Assembly: GCA_947488845.1 (NCBI GenBank)
Contig: CANLBM010000021.1
Coordinates: 1-43,013, forward strand
Length of the DNA: 43,013 bases
DNA from: an uncultured Sphingomonadaceae bacterium
GTDB lineage: Bacteria > Pseudomonadota > Alphaproteobacteria > Sphingomonadales > Sphingomonadaceae
Reading direction: 5' to 3'
A model generated the notes under the pieces. That model saw only the letters and a list, made by a program, of their open reading frames with translations. It was not told the DNA's origin and searched no databases. The translations under genes and the position numbers were made by a program. This document shows, in pieces, positions 10,292-19,107 of the stretch. How positions within the stretch are numbered: position 1 is the stretch's first letter; each line of letters starts with the position of its first letter.

Positions 10292-11812
10292 ATGAGTGAT
10301 GTTGCTAAATCGCAAAGCGAGCTATTCAAGAAAGCGGCCGTGATCGGGTCCGGCTTTGGCGGCCTCGCGCTCGCCATCCGGCTACAGTCGGCCGGTATCC
10401 AGACCACCATATTGGAGGGCCGCGACAAGCCGGGCGGGCGCGCTTATTATTGGGAAAAGCAAGGCTTCATCTTCGACGGCGGCCCGACCGTCATCACCGA
10501 TCCCGATTGCCTGTCCCAACTGTGGGAACTGACCGGCAATGATATGGCGAAAGATATCGAGCTGATGCCGGTATCGCCTTTCTACCGGCTCAACTGGCCG
10601 GACGGCACCAATTTTGACTATGTCAATGATCCAGAGGAACTCTACGCCAATATCGCGGCGATCGAACCGGATGATGTCGAGGGCTACAAGAAATTCCTCG
10701 AGTATAGCGGCGGGCTGTACGAGGAAGGCTATGTCAAACTCGGCACCAAGGCGTTTCTCGATTTCAAGTCAATGATCAAGGCGGCCCCTGCCCTGATGAA
10801 ATATGAAGCCTATCGCTCGGTCTATGCCAAGGTCTCGAGCTTCGTGAAAAACGAGAAATTGCGCGAATTTCTGTCTTTTCAATCATTGCTTGTCGGCGGC
10901 AATCCGATGAAGACCAGCGCGATTTACGGCCTGATCCACAAGCTCGAGCGGCTTGGCGGGGTCTGGTTTGCCAAGGGCGGGACCAACATGCTGGTTGCCG
11001 CGATGGTCAAACATTTCGAACGGATCGGCGGGGTGATCCGGCTCGATGATCCGGTGACGAGTATCGATACGAACGGCGACCGCGCCTCGGGTGTCACCTG
11101 CAAATCGGGCTGGAGCGAGCGTTTTGACGCCGTCGCATCCAATGCCGACATCATGCACAGCTACCGCGACCTTCTCGGCCACAAACATCGCAGCGCGACC
11201 GTCACCGAAAAACTGAAGAAGAAGAAATATTCGCCATCGCTGTTCGTCGTCCATTTTGGTCTGAAGGGCAGCTGGCCGGGTATCCCGCACCATATGATCC
11301 TGTTCGGGCCGCGCTATAAAGGGTTGCTTGACGATATTTATGACAATGGCGTGCTGCCGAGCGATTTCTCGCTCTACCTGCACCATCCGACGGTCACCGA
11401 CCCGGAAATGGCCCCCGAAGGACATAGCACATTCTACGTGCTCGCCCCTGTTCCGCATCAGGGCAAGCTGCCGATCGACTGGGAGGTCATGGGCCCGATC
11501 TACAAGAAGCGCATTCTCGACGAAATCGGCCACCGGCTGATCCCCGACATCCATGACCGGATCATCACCAGCTTTCACTATACTCCGCAGGATTTCGGGA
11601 CCGATCTCAACGCCCATCTCGGCAGCGCATTCAGCCTCGAGCCGCTGCTCACGCAAAGCGCGTGGTTCCGGGTGCACAATCGCGACGATATTATCGGCAA
11701 TCTCTATTTCGTCGGCGCTGGCACCCATCCGGGCGCGGGAATCCCTGGCGTGGTCGGTAGCGCCAAGGCAACTGCCGAACTGATGCTGGAGGATCTGGGA
11801 GAGGTGCGATGA
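10292..11812 (+). CDS. crtI: Phytoene desaturase
   Basis: This 506-residue FAD-dependent desaturase turns phytoene into lycopene at the membrane. Hallmarks are the N-terminal Rossmann motif (AVIGSGFGGLALAIRLQSAG), RDKPGGRAYYWEKQGFIFD with GGPTVITDP, and the C-terminal bacterial phytoene-dehydrogenase signature (NLYFVGAGTHPGAGIPGVV). Length is normal for CrtI. Its last bases overlap the crtB start as ATGA, so the two are translationally coupled. No clear Shine-Dalgarno is seen before its own ATG; coupling to crtY is likely. Confidence 0.97.
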   Translation: MSDVAKSQSELFKKAAVIGSGFGGLALAIRLQSAGIQTTILEGRDKPGGRAYYWEKQGFIFDGGPTVITDPDCLSQLWELTGNDMAKDIELMPVSPFYRLNWPDGTNFDYVNDPEELYANIAAIEPDDVEGYKKFLEYSGGLYEEGYVKLGTKAFLDFKSMIKAAPALMKYEAYRSVYAKVSSFVKNEKLREFLSFQSLLVGGNPMKTSAIYGLIHKLERLGGVWFAKGGTNMLVAAMVKHFERIGGVIRLDDPVTSIDTNGDRASGVTCKSGWSERFDAVASNADIMHSYRDLLGHKHRSATVTEKLKKKKYSPSLFVVHFGLKGSWPGIPHHMILFGPRYKGLLDDIYDNGVLPSDFSLYLHHPTVTDPEMAPEGHSTFYVLAPVPHQGKLPIDWEVMGPIYKKRILDEIGHRLIPDIHDRIITSFHYTPQDFGTDLNAHLGSAFSLEPLLTQSAWFRVHNRDDIIGNLYFVGAGTHPGAGIPGVVGSAKATAELMLEDLGEVR

Positions 11813-12744
11813 ACCGCAAAAATCTCGTCGTTCACGCCAGAAAGAGCATCGAACGCGGATCGAAATCCTTCTCACGCGCCTCGAAACTATTCTCCAAGCC
11901 GACGCGCGAGCGCGCATGGCTGCTCTATAGCTGGTGCCGCGCCTGCGATGATCTGGCCGACGGGCAGGATCATGGTCACGGCATGTCCGCTGTAGCCAAT
12001 CCGGAAAAAGCGATCGCGGCCATGCGGATGATGACACGGCGTGCGCATGGCGGCGAACAGACAGGCAACCCGCCGTTCGACGCCTTTGGCATTGTCGCGC
12101 AGGAATGCAATATTCCCCTTTCTCTGGCCAATGACATGATCGACGGCTTTGCATTGGATGCCCGCGGATGGCAACCGGAGACCGAGAATGATCTGCTGCA
12201 ATATTGCTATCATGTCGCGGGAACGGTCGGGTGCATGATGGCGGTGGTGATGGGCATGCCGGCACAGGATCAGGTGGTGCTCGACCGTGCCTGTGATCTC
12301 GGACTGGCGTTCCAGCTTGCCAATATTGCTCGGGACGTTGCCGAGGATGCGCAGGCCGGGCGCTGCTATTTGCCGAAAACATGGCTCGCCGAAGCGGGCA
12401 TCGATCCCGATGACATCCTGAATCCCGACCACCGGGATGCGCTCATCACCCTGATCAACCGGCTTTGCGATCTGGCGGGCGAGTATGAACAATCCGCGCG
12501 GGTCGGCGCTGCAAACCTGCCTTTCCGGTCGCGCTGGGCGGTGCTGGCTGCTGCCGGCATTTACGGAGATATTGCCCGCGCCATCAAAAAGAGCGACGGC
12601 GCTTCGCTGGAAAAACGGATATATACCAGCAAGGTCAAAAAACTGGGCTGGATAGTGAAAGCCTTTGGTCAGGCGCTGGTCAAATCTACCCGGCGCGACC
12701 GCCAGGGGCTCTGGACTAGAGAGCGCGAAATTCGTCCAGCTTAG
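11809..12744 (+). CDS. crtB: Phytoene synthase
   Basis: This 311-residue trans-isoprenyl diphosphate synthase-type enzyme condenses two geranylgeranyl diphosphates to phytoene. Both Asp-rich regions are present (CRACDDLADGQD and LANIARDVAEDAQAGRCYLP), with the N-terminal SKSFSRASKLF. It overlaps crtI by 4 nt and its stop codon overlaps that of the convergent cysQ. crtE, which supplies the precursor, is not in the window. Confidence 0.96.
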   Translation: MNRKNLVVHARKSIERGSKSFSRASKLFSKPTRERAWLLYSWCRACDDLADGQDHGHGMSAVANPEKAIAAMRMMTRRAHGGEQTGNPPFDAFGIVAQECNIPLSLANDMIDGFALDARGWQPETENDLLQYCYHVAGTVGCMMAVVMGMPAQDQVVLDRACDLGLAFQLANIARDVAEDAQAGRCYLPKTWLAEAGIDPDDILNPDHRDALITLINRLCDLAGEYEQSARVGAANLPFRSRWAVLAAAGIYGDIARAIKKSDGASLEKRIYTSKVKKLGWIVKAFGQALVKSTRRDRQGLWTREREIRPA

Positions 12745-13529
12745 AGGCTGGCACCGTTTTCGGTAACATATTTACCGATACGCCGTACCGCCTCGTCAAA
12801 GAGATTTTGCGAACAGCATAACACCCCCAGCGCTTTGCCGTGGGTGCCGTTGTAAACCAGGGTTTCGCCCAGCGCATCGGTGACACTGGCTCCCGCTTCG
12901 GCGGCGATCACATGGGCAGCGGCGATATCCCATTCATGGCCCCAGCGGGTCGACGCCACAACATCCGCCCGGTCATCCGCAACCATCGCCATTCGCAGCG
13001 CAATGCTGTTCGGCTTCGGCACCACAGTGAAGTTGAGTCCGGGCGGCAATTCTTCCGCCGGGATGCGGCAGCCGTCATATTGCTGAACATGGCTGGCGAT
13101 CAAGGCTCTGCCATTCACTTCGCTATGACTGCCCGCCTTGGCAATCCAGACTTCTTCCATCGCGGGCGCGACGAGTATCCCGAAAACCGGAGAGTCATTC
13201 TGGACCAATGCTACAGAGACGCACCAGCCGGCCTTGCCGGCGACAAAATCCTTGGTGCCGTCGATCGGATCGACCACCCAGGTCAGCTCGTCGCCAGCAC
13301 CGCTGTGATCGATATGGGTTTCTTCCGAAAGCCAGCCGGCTTCGGGAAGCAGTTTTTCGAGCTCCTGCCGCAGAAAGCGGTCGACCGCCAGATCAGCGTC
13401 GCTGACAATCTGTCCGGGTGACTTTTCCCAGGTCTTGTCGGCCTTTTTACCAAGTTCCCAGTCGCGCATGGCGAGCGCCCCGCCCTCCCGGGCGACTGCG
13501 ATGACACGGTCAAAATCGATATCAGCCAC
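12741..13529 (-). CDS. cysQ: 3'(2'),5'-bisphosphate nucleotidase CysQ, inositol-monophosphatase family
   Basis: The 262-residue protein contains both family signatures: the metal site VVDPIDGTKDFVAG and GHEWDIAAAHVIAAEAGA near the C-terminus, plus SEETHID, which gives the first metal ligand Glu. CysQ removes 3'-phosphoadenosine 5'-phosphate made in sulfate assimilation. Other members act on inositol or histidinol phosphates. The pattern DGTKDF and the N-terminal layout favour CysQ. No sulfur gene is adjacent. It is convergent with crtB and shares stop-codon bases with it. Confidence 0.85.
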   Translation of the reverse strand: MADIDFDRVIAVAREGGALAMRDWELGKKADKTWEKSPGQIVSDADLAVDRFLRQELEKLLPEAGWLSEETHIDHSGAGDELTWVVDPIDGTKDFVAGKAGWCVSVALVQNDSPVFGILVAPAMEEVWIAKAGSHSEVNGRALIASHVQQYDGCRIPAEELPPGLNFTVVPKPNSIALRMAMVADDRADVVASTRWGHEWDIAAAHVIAAEAGASVTDALGETLVYNGTHGKALGVLCCSQNLFDEAVRRIGKYVTENGASL

Positions 13530-13536
13530 AAGTTTC

Positions 13537-13610
13537 TCCGTTCGCCCCGATCTTGTCGAGGGGCGCTTCTACTCCGATAGGCGTGGTTCAACGGGCACAC
13601 CACTAACGGA
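13537..13610. repeat. Dispersed palindromic intergenic repeat, sphingomonad type
   Basis: The 86-bp gap between cysQ and pmbA holds an imperfect palindrome. Outer arms are TCCGTT and AACGGA. An inner hairpin is CGCCCC … GGGGCG around ATCTTGTCGA, and a second dyad surrounds GTGGTTCAACGGGCACACCAC. The wording (CGATCTTGTCGAGGGGCG, then AACGGATTTGTTC) resembles the REP-like repeat scattered through sphingomonad genomes. It lies upstream of cysQ and downstream of pmbA and could affect mRNA 3' stability. Confidence 0.65.
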
Positions 13611-13615
13611 TTTGT

Positions 13616-14962
13616 TCAGCCGCCCGCCACCGTCATGCTGTCGGTGCGCAACGTCGGCGCGTTGATGCTATAGCGATATTCCAGATCATCGGCCGCAATC
13701 AGGCTCTTGAACATGTCTTTCAGATTACCGGCGATGGTGATTTCCGAAACCGGTGGCCCGATCTCGCCATCGGTGATCAGAAAACCGCCTGCACCCCGGC
13801 TATAATCGCCGGTCACAGGGTTGACGCCCATGCCGATCAGTTCGGTAATATAGACGCCGTGCTTGATGTCCTTGATCAGCTCCACCTTGCTGACCGAGCC
13901 GTTGCCCATGTGCAGGTTGGTGACGCTCACGCCCGGTGCACCACCAACGCCGCGCGAGGCATGTCCGGTCGGCTGCAGTCCCAGCTGGCGGGCAGAAGCG
14001 CTTTCCATCAGCCATTGAGTCAGGCGACCATTGTCGATCAATTTGGTCTTCGCGGTGGGCAAGCCTTCGCCATCGAAGGCCTTTGACCGGAGACCGCGCT
14101 TGCGGTGGGGGCAGTCGATAATGCTCAAGCCAGTGTCAAACACCTGGGTATCGAGCGCATCGAGCAGGAAACTCGTTTTGCGCGCGATCGCGCTACCGGC
14201 AATGGCGCCGACGAAATGGCCGAGCAGGCTGTTGCCGACGCGCGGATCAAAGACGACCGGCATCGCACCGGAGGCAAAATCTACCGGGTTGAGCCGAGAA
14301 ACGGCCCTTTCTCCAGCTTCCTTGCCGATATTTTCGGGATTCTCGAGATCTTCGAGAAAACGGACGCTGTCATAGGCATAGTCGCGTTCCATGCCATCGC
14401 CTTCGCCGGCAATAACGCTGGCGGACAGGCTGTAACCGCTGGTGGAATAAGCGCCGGAGAAACCGTGGCTGGTCGCCAGCGCAACGATACTGCGTCCGGC
14501 ACTGGCACCGCCGCCCTCGCTATTGGTAACGCCCTGGACGGATCGGGCTGTATCCTCGGCCTTTAGCGCCAGTTCGCGCAACAGCTCGGGTTCCGGGTTC
14601 TGGCCGTCATCGCCGTCGATCGGATGCGGCTCTGATTTCAGCAGCAATTGTTCGGGAGCCAGACCGGCATATTGGTCTTCCGGCGCTTCTCTGGCCATAT
14701 CCATAGCGCGTCCGACCAGGGCGGACAGGATTTTCGGGTCCATATCGGAAGAGGACACGGTTGCCGAACGCTTGCCGACAAAGACCCTCAGGCCGATTTC
14801 TTCGCCTTCCGACCGTTCGACATCTTCCAGATTTCCGAGACGGATTTGCACCTGAGTCGCGGCATCGCAGACATAGATCGCGTCGGCAGCGTCAGCACCG
14901 GCTTTTTTTGCCTGGGATATAAGGGCGTCAGCGCGATCCTGCGCTTCTGTAGGTTTTAGCAT
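13616..14962 (-). CDS. pmbA: TldE/PmbA-family metalloprotease subunit
   Basis: The 448-residue protein matches the TldD/PmbA family. The N-terminal half has DAIYVCDAATQVQIRLGNLE and EGEEIGLRVFVGKR. The C-terminal half has LLDALDTQVFDTGLSIIDCP, GVGGAPGVSVTNLHMGNG, ELIGMGVNPVTGDYSRGAGG and DGEIGPPVSEITIAGNLKDM. TldD-TldE heterodimers degrade unfolded peptides and process modified peptides; TldE lacks the catalytic HExxxH site, and none is seen here. The TldD partner is not in the window. The gene is 86 nt upstream of cysQ on the same strand, separated by the palindromic repeat. Confidence 0.92.
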   Translation of the reverse strand: MLKPTEAQDRADALISQAKKAGADAADAIYVCDAATQVQIRLGNLEDVERSEGEEIGLRVFVGKRSATVSSSDMDPKILSALVGRAMDMAREAPEDQYAGLAPEQLLLKSEPHPIDGDDGQNPEPELLRELALKAEDTARSVQGVTNSEGGGASAGRSIVALATSHGFSGAYSTSGYSLSASVIAGEGDGMERDYAYDSVRFLEDLENPENIGKEAGERAVSRLNPVDFASGAMPVVFDPRVGNSLLGHFVGAIAGSAIARKTSFLLDALDTQVFDTGLSIIDCPHRKRGLRSKAFDGEGLPTAKTKLIDNGRLTQWLMESASARQLGLQPTGHASRGVGGAPGVSVTNLHMGNGSVSKVELIKDIKHGVYITELIGMGVNPVTGDYSRGAGGFLITDGEIGPPVSEITIAGNLKDMFKSLIAADDLEYRYSINAPTLRTDSMTVAGG

Positions 14963-15049
14963 CTGCCGGACATAGGTGCGGCACCCTGCAAGGTCAACGA
15001 TGCGGTGTTAATTGGTGAAGAAACGATCGTCGGTTTTCGTTGTCGGTGC

Positions 15050-15442
15050 TCAGAGCATCGATCCAACGGTCTTGATGACACCAACAAAGACGAAGGGCAA
15101 GCCGATAGCCAATACCCACAGGAACACCTGATCGGACCGGAATTTTGCGGCAATGCTCTGCCCGGACAGGCCACTGCTACCTATATCTGCCCAACGTTTT
15201 TCAAATTTTCGGCAGAAAGGAATGATCACCGCCACCAGCACGACCAAGCCAAAATATGGAGCGATCGACATTCCGCTGGTTTCAATAAAGCTGAGCACGA
15301 AGAAAATCTGCATCATGGTATAGACCAACAAGGCAGCAGCACAATTGTTGCTCATCTTCTTGTCCCAGCGAACGGCTGTGTTCTGCACATCCTGACGCGC
15401 ATGATTCTTGCTGACCGATTTCCGAGATGCTGCTGCGACCAT
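15050..15442 (-). CDS. Small membrane protein, unknown function
   Basis: This 130-residue protein has a basic N-terminus (about residues 1-30) followed by three hydrophobic segments: VYTMMQIFFVLSFIET, YFGLVVLVAVIIPFC and VFLWVLAIGLPFVFVGV. A soluble loop (RKFEKRWADIGSSGLSGQS) lies between the second and third. GAAGGGGA is well placed before the ATG at 15442. The spacing and WADIG…LS element faintly recall DUF805-type small membrane proteins, but I would not name it. It is probably expressed alone. Confidence 0.65.
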   Translation of the reverse strand: MVAAASRKSVSKNHARQDVQNTAVRWDKKMSNNCAAALLVYTMMQIFFVLSFIETSGMSIAPYFGLVVLVAVIIPFCRKFEKRWADIGSSGLSGQSIAAKFRSDQVFLWVLAIGLPFVFVGVIKTVGSML

Positions 15443-15649
15443 TTCTATCCCCTTCAGAAATTCATCCTATATCCCTCGCCGGAGGTTTGCCCCCGTGCGA
15501 TAAGAAACTACACTATACCTTTTTACTGTAAATGCAAAATCGGCAGGTTGATAACATAATATTGCACGGTCAGGCCGTTTCTCTTGCCCAAAATTGCTGG
15601 ATGCGACAGGATCGGTTTTTGAACGCAATTCAGCTCCGGGGGCATTAGC

Positions 15650-16942
15650 ATGACCATAAACCTTTCCGATCCATTGACCCTGCCGTGCGGTGTCGCGCTG
15701 CCCAATCGCCTCGCCAAGGCAGCAATGACCGAAGGTCTGGCTACTCCGGACGGCGTCCCGACAGCGGAGCTGAAACGACTATACGGGCTCTGGTCTGATG
15801 GCGGCGCCGGGATGTTGCTCAGCGGCAATATCCAGATTGACCGTGACCATCTCGAACGACCGGGAAATGTTGTCATTGATCGCCAGGCGGATGATATCAT
15901 GATGGTCGAGCTGAAAAGCTGGGCCCAGGCCGCGACGCGCAACGGCAATCATTTCTGGGCACAGATCAGCCATGCCGGACGGCAGACCCAGAGCAATATC
16001 AACAAACATCCCAAGGCACCGTCGGCGGTCAAGCTAGGCCTGCCGGGCGGGCAATTTGGCGAACCGGTTGCGCTGACAACGGCAGAGATTGAAGAACTGG
16101 TCGACCGCTTCGCACTGGCCGCGAAGACCTGTCAGACAGCCGGCTTTACCGGCGCGCAGATCCATGCCGCGCACGGTTATCTGTTGAGTAGCTTTCTCAG
16201 TCCGCGGGCCAACCAGCGAACCGACGAATTTGGTGGCAGCCTGAAGAACCGTGCCCGATTCCTGCTTGCGGTGGTGGCCAAAACCCGGGCCGCGGTCGGT
16301 CCCGACTTCCCGATCTCGGTCAAGCTGAACAGCGCCGATTTCCAGAAAGGCGGGTTTAATTTCGAGGACAGTCTGCAGGTTTTGAAATGGCTGGAGGACG
16401 CCAGCGTTGATCTGGTCGAGATATCCGGCGGTACCTATGAACAGCCAGCGCTAATGGGCGCAGACGGGATCGAGGAGAAAGAGCAGCAGAATCTGGCGCC
16501 ATCTACAAAAAAGCGCGAAGCCTATTTTGTCGATTTCGCCAAAGCGATGCAGGACGCGGTCACTGTTCCGCTGATGGTAACCGGAGGATTCCGGACCCGC
16601 GCTGCCATGGAATCGGCTCTCGCTAGCGGTGCGGCCGATCTGATCGGTCTCGGCCGTCCTATGTGCGTGACCACCGATGCTCCCAGGCAATTATTGGAAG
16701 GTCTGGAAACATTGCCGCGCTATGAGGACGAGCTCCAGTTGATCCCCGGATGGCTAGGGTTTCTCAAGAACTTCCAGGTCGTCAAAGCGATTGACGGCTT
16801 CGCGACCATATACTGGTTTTACGAACAACTCGAAAATCTCGGCAAGAGCGGAAAAACCGATCCGGGCCTGAGCGTGTTCAAGGCGTTCCGTGCGGTTGAA
16901 GCCCGCAACAAAAGGATATTGGCTGCGCGCAGCCCGCGCTGA
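15650..16942 (+). CDS. Old-yellow-enzyme family NADH:flavin oxidoreductase
   Basis: This 430-residue FMN-dependent TIM-barrel enzyme shows LPNRLAKAAMTEGLATPDG, QISHAGRQTQSNIN and the family signature GAQIHAAHGYLLSSFLSPRA followed by NQRTDEFGGSLKNR. VTGGFRTRAAMESAL and GLGRPM form the phosphate-binding end. It lacks the C-terminal iron-sulfur and FAD/NAD domains of full 2,4-dienoyl-CoA reductases, so it is a stand-alone enone or xenobiotic reductase type. GGGGG precedes the ATG at suitable spacing. It is convergent with the lipoxygenase gene, 23 nt away; both handle unsaturated molecules, but no functional link is proven. Confidence 0.92.
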   Translation: MTINLSDPLTLPCGVALPNRLAKAAMTEGLATPDGVPTAELKRLYGLWSDGGAGMLLSGNIQIDRDHLERPGNVVIDRQADDIMMVELKSWAQAATRNGNHFWAQISHAGRQTQSNINKHPKAPSAVKLGLPGGQFGEPVALTTAEIEELVDRFALAAKTCQTAGFTGAQIHAAHGYLLSSFLSPRANQRTDEFGGSLKNRARFLLAVVAKTRAAVGPDFPISVKLNSADFQKGGFNFEDSLQVLKWLEDASVDLVEISGGTYEQPALMGADGIEEKEQQNLAPSTKKREAYFVDFAKAMQDAVTVPLMVTGGFRTRAAMESALASGAADLIGLGRPMCVTTDAPRQLLEGLETLPRYEDELQLIPGWLGFLKNFQVVKAIDGFATIYWFYEQLENLGKSGKTDPGLSVFKAFRAVEARNKRILAARSPR

Positions 16943-16965
16943 TCGCCTCCGGAAACTTTCCGGCG

Positions 16966-18945
16966 CTAGATATTGGTGCTCGTAGGGATCTGGCTCGGTT
17001 GCAGATAGACATAGGGATGCATCCGCTTCTCGTTGCGTGCGATGATCCGCTCCTCGACTGCCTTCAAACCGGCCTGAAAGCGCGCCAGCGGTCCTTCTGT
17101 GCCAACTATCGCCGGATCCTGGAACCAGTTTTCATAAGGAAAGCGATTGGTGCGATAATCGCCGAGCGGGCGGTAATAGACCGATCCCAGCAAGAACAGC
17201 GAGGACAGTTGTTCCAGCGCCAGCGACATCGGCGGCATATAGTCCAGCCATTCGCCCTTGTCATGGCCCCTTTGCCCGGTCGGTGCAGCTGTCCAGCCCG
17301 CACCGGTGACGGCCGGTGCAAAGGTCATGATCGTCCGTTGCGGGAAATTGACCGCAGCATGCTGGGCGCTGGCGGTAAAGATGACCATTGTGCAGACGTC
17401 GGTCAGCTGGGCCCGGGAGGTAATCGGCTTGAAACCGACTATATGCCCCTCCGAGGCAATGGATGTGGCCCATTGCGCCAGCTCGGTATCGCCGGTGACC
17501 GCATCATCATCTTTGTAATAGATGTCGATATATTGTCTGGCCCATTCATGGATTGCATCCCAGACCAGCATGGCATCGTCGCGATAGGGATAATCCGGCA
17601 ATTTGGCCGGGTCGGCAACGTTGCGCTCTGCGAAATCGACGGGGGTCATTTTCTTGAAAAAATCGAAGGACAGACGCGCCTTTACCGCGGCGAGCTGGCT
17701 GGACGTGATGGTACCGCCAAAAAATGCGTCAATCGGGCCGCCAGCGTTGATCAATGTCTCCACCGCCAGATTATTGATGAACAGGGTTCCTTCAAAATGC
17801 GGAACCAGCAAGGCCCAAAGCGGATGTATGTTGGCGAGATTGCGGCGGGTCGCGACGGCAATCGCTTCGCTGACCAGATGGGTGCTGCCGAGATGAACGA
17901 AGAGCTCGTGATAGTTGCAGTCTGCGACCTGGACGACGAATTTCGCCATTTCCCAGCCCCATTGATCCAAAGCCGAGACCGACGGAATCATCACCGGATA
18001 GCGGCTGCTGTCCTGCCCGCACTGGATCGCCACCGGCTTGAGCGACGAGCCGCCGGGAGGAATGGCGAACAAAACCATCGGGCGATAGATATATTTCGCC
18101 TGCCCTTGCCATACTCCATCAACAAGGACATCCAATTCTTTGTAATCACACAAATATACGCGTCCCTCTGCCAAAGCATCGGACAGCTTGTCGCCATTGA
18201 TAACAGCGGCGTATTGGGCCGCTGTTATCGGAAAATTATCAGGGATGCGTTCGATGCCCCGAAGCAACATCGGATTGGGGCCAGCCACCCGCAGCCGGGC
18301 GAATTGGTCATCATCCAGAAATGTATAGGCGATGCCCGGAGCCGAAATCGTCTGATAGAGATCGCGATAGGCCTCGATCGAGCGCGTATCTGCCGCTTCT
18401 TCGGCTTTCAGAACGTCGACAATCACCGTGATAATATCACGCAGAATGGTTTCATAACCTGACAGCGCTTCGATGTCCGCGGCTTGTTTCGCCTGCTCAA
18501 TGCTGCTCTCGATGCCGGGACCGGCGCTGTCGACCCGATGCTTTTCGCGCAGTGCGCCGACTTTGGATCTGACCTTTTGTCCGTCTTGCAGCGCATCGCT
18601 GATGATCTGCTGTGCTGCTTCGCCGAGTCCGGAAAATAACGGATGAGCCCGGACGGCTGCAATATTGTCCAGGATTTTCAGCCCCACTTCGAGCACCTTG
18701 AACCACCATTCGATCGACGGCTGGTCGTCGGAAGGCACTTTCGTGGCCAGCGGTACGCCAGGCAGACTCGCGACCTCCCGTGTCCATTGATATTCCACCG
18801 AAGTAGCGGCGATCTGTTCACGGCGCTGCTCCCGCTGCTCGCGGCTGTCATTCTGCGGCAGGCTGGGATGGCGTGTGCCGCGTTTTACATCCTCTCCTGC
18901 CAGATTGTGCTGCGGGACAACGGGCGGTGCGTTTTCATAGGACAT
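16966..18945 (-). CDS. Lipoxygenase
   Basis: This 659-residue non-heme iron dioxygenase should insert O2 into polyunsaturated fatty acids. All five expected iron ligands can be placed: His351 and His356 in HELFVHLGSTHLVSE, His529 and Asn533 in HAAVNFPQ, and the C-terminal Ile659 (STNI*). ATRRNLANIHPLWALLVPHF and EGTLFIN match the family core. The N-terminal ~200 residues are helical and charged rather than a PLAT barrel, and no signal peptide is evident, so it may be cytosolic. The ATG at 18945 has CAGGAG upstream. Lipoxygenases are uncommon in bacteria. Regiospecificity cannot be read from sequence alone. Confidence 0.95.
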   Translation of the reverse strand: MSYENAPPVVPQHNLAGEDVKRGTRHPSLPQNDSREQREQRREQIAATSVEYQWTREVASLPGVPLATKVPSDDQPSIEWWFKVLEVGLKILDNIAAVRAHPLFSGLGEAAQQIISDALQDGQKVRSKVGALREKHRVDSAGPGIESSIEQAKQAADIEALSGYETILRDIITVIVDVLKAEEAADTRSIEAYRDLYQTISAPGIAYTFLDDDQFARLRVAGPNPMLLRGIERIPDNFPITAAQYAAVINGDKLSDALAEGRVYLCDYKELDVLVDGVWQGQAKYIYRPMVLFAIPPGGSSLKPVAIQCGQDSSRYPVMIPSVSALDQWGWEMAKFVVQVADCNYHELFVHLGSTHLVSEAIAVATRRNLANIHPLWALLVPHFEGTLFINNLAVETLINAGGPIDAFFGGTITSSQLAAVKARLSFDFFKKMTPVDFAERNVADPAKLPDYPYRDDAMLVWDAIHEWARQYIDIYYKDDDAVTGDTELAQWATSIASEGHIVGFKPITSRAQLTDVCTMVIFTASAQHAAVNFPQRTIMTFAPAVTGAGWTAAPTGQRGHDKGEWLDYMPPMSLALEQLSSLFLLGSVYYRPLGDYRTNRFPYENWFQDPAIVGTEGPLARFQAGLKAVEERIIARNEKRMHPYVYLQPSQIPTSTNI

Positions 18946-19107
18946 ACTGGCTCCTGACCTCGATATCAGACAAGGCAATAACCGATTTATGGTTAATACG
19001 GAGTAAAGGGACCTTCAGCATATCCGCTACAAGCCCCTCGAGAGCTCGTTGATACAAGATGATACAGACTTAACGGTGCGTTTACCATTAGTTGCTAGCG
19101 ACGCATT

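Noticed and set aside
10883..12382. A 499-codon minus-strand open frame opposite crtI and crtB
   Set aside because: Shadow frame over two well-supported genes; no ribosome binding site and no known motif.
16999..18462. A 487-codon plus-strand open frame opposite the lipoxygenase gene
   Set aside because: It is antisense to a protein with intact catalytic motifs, and its translation has no domain or starting context.
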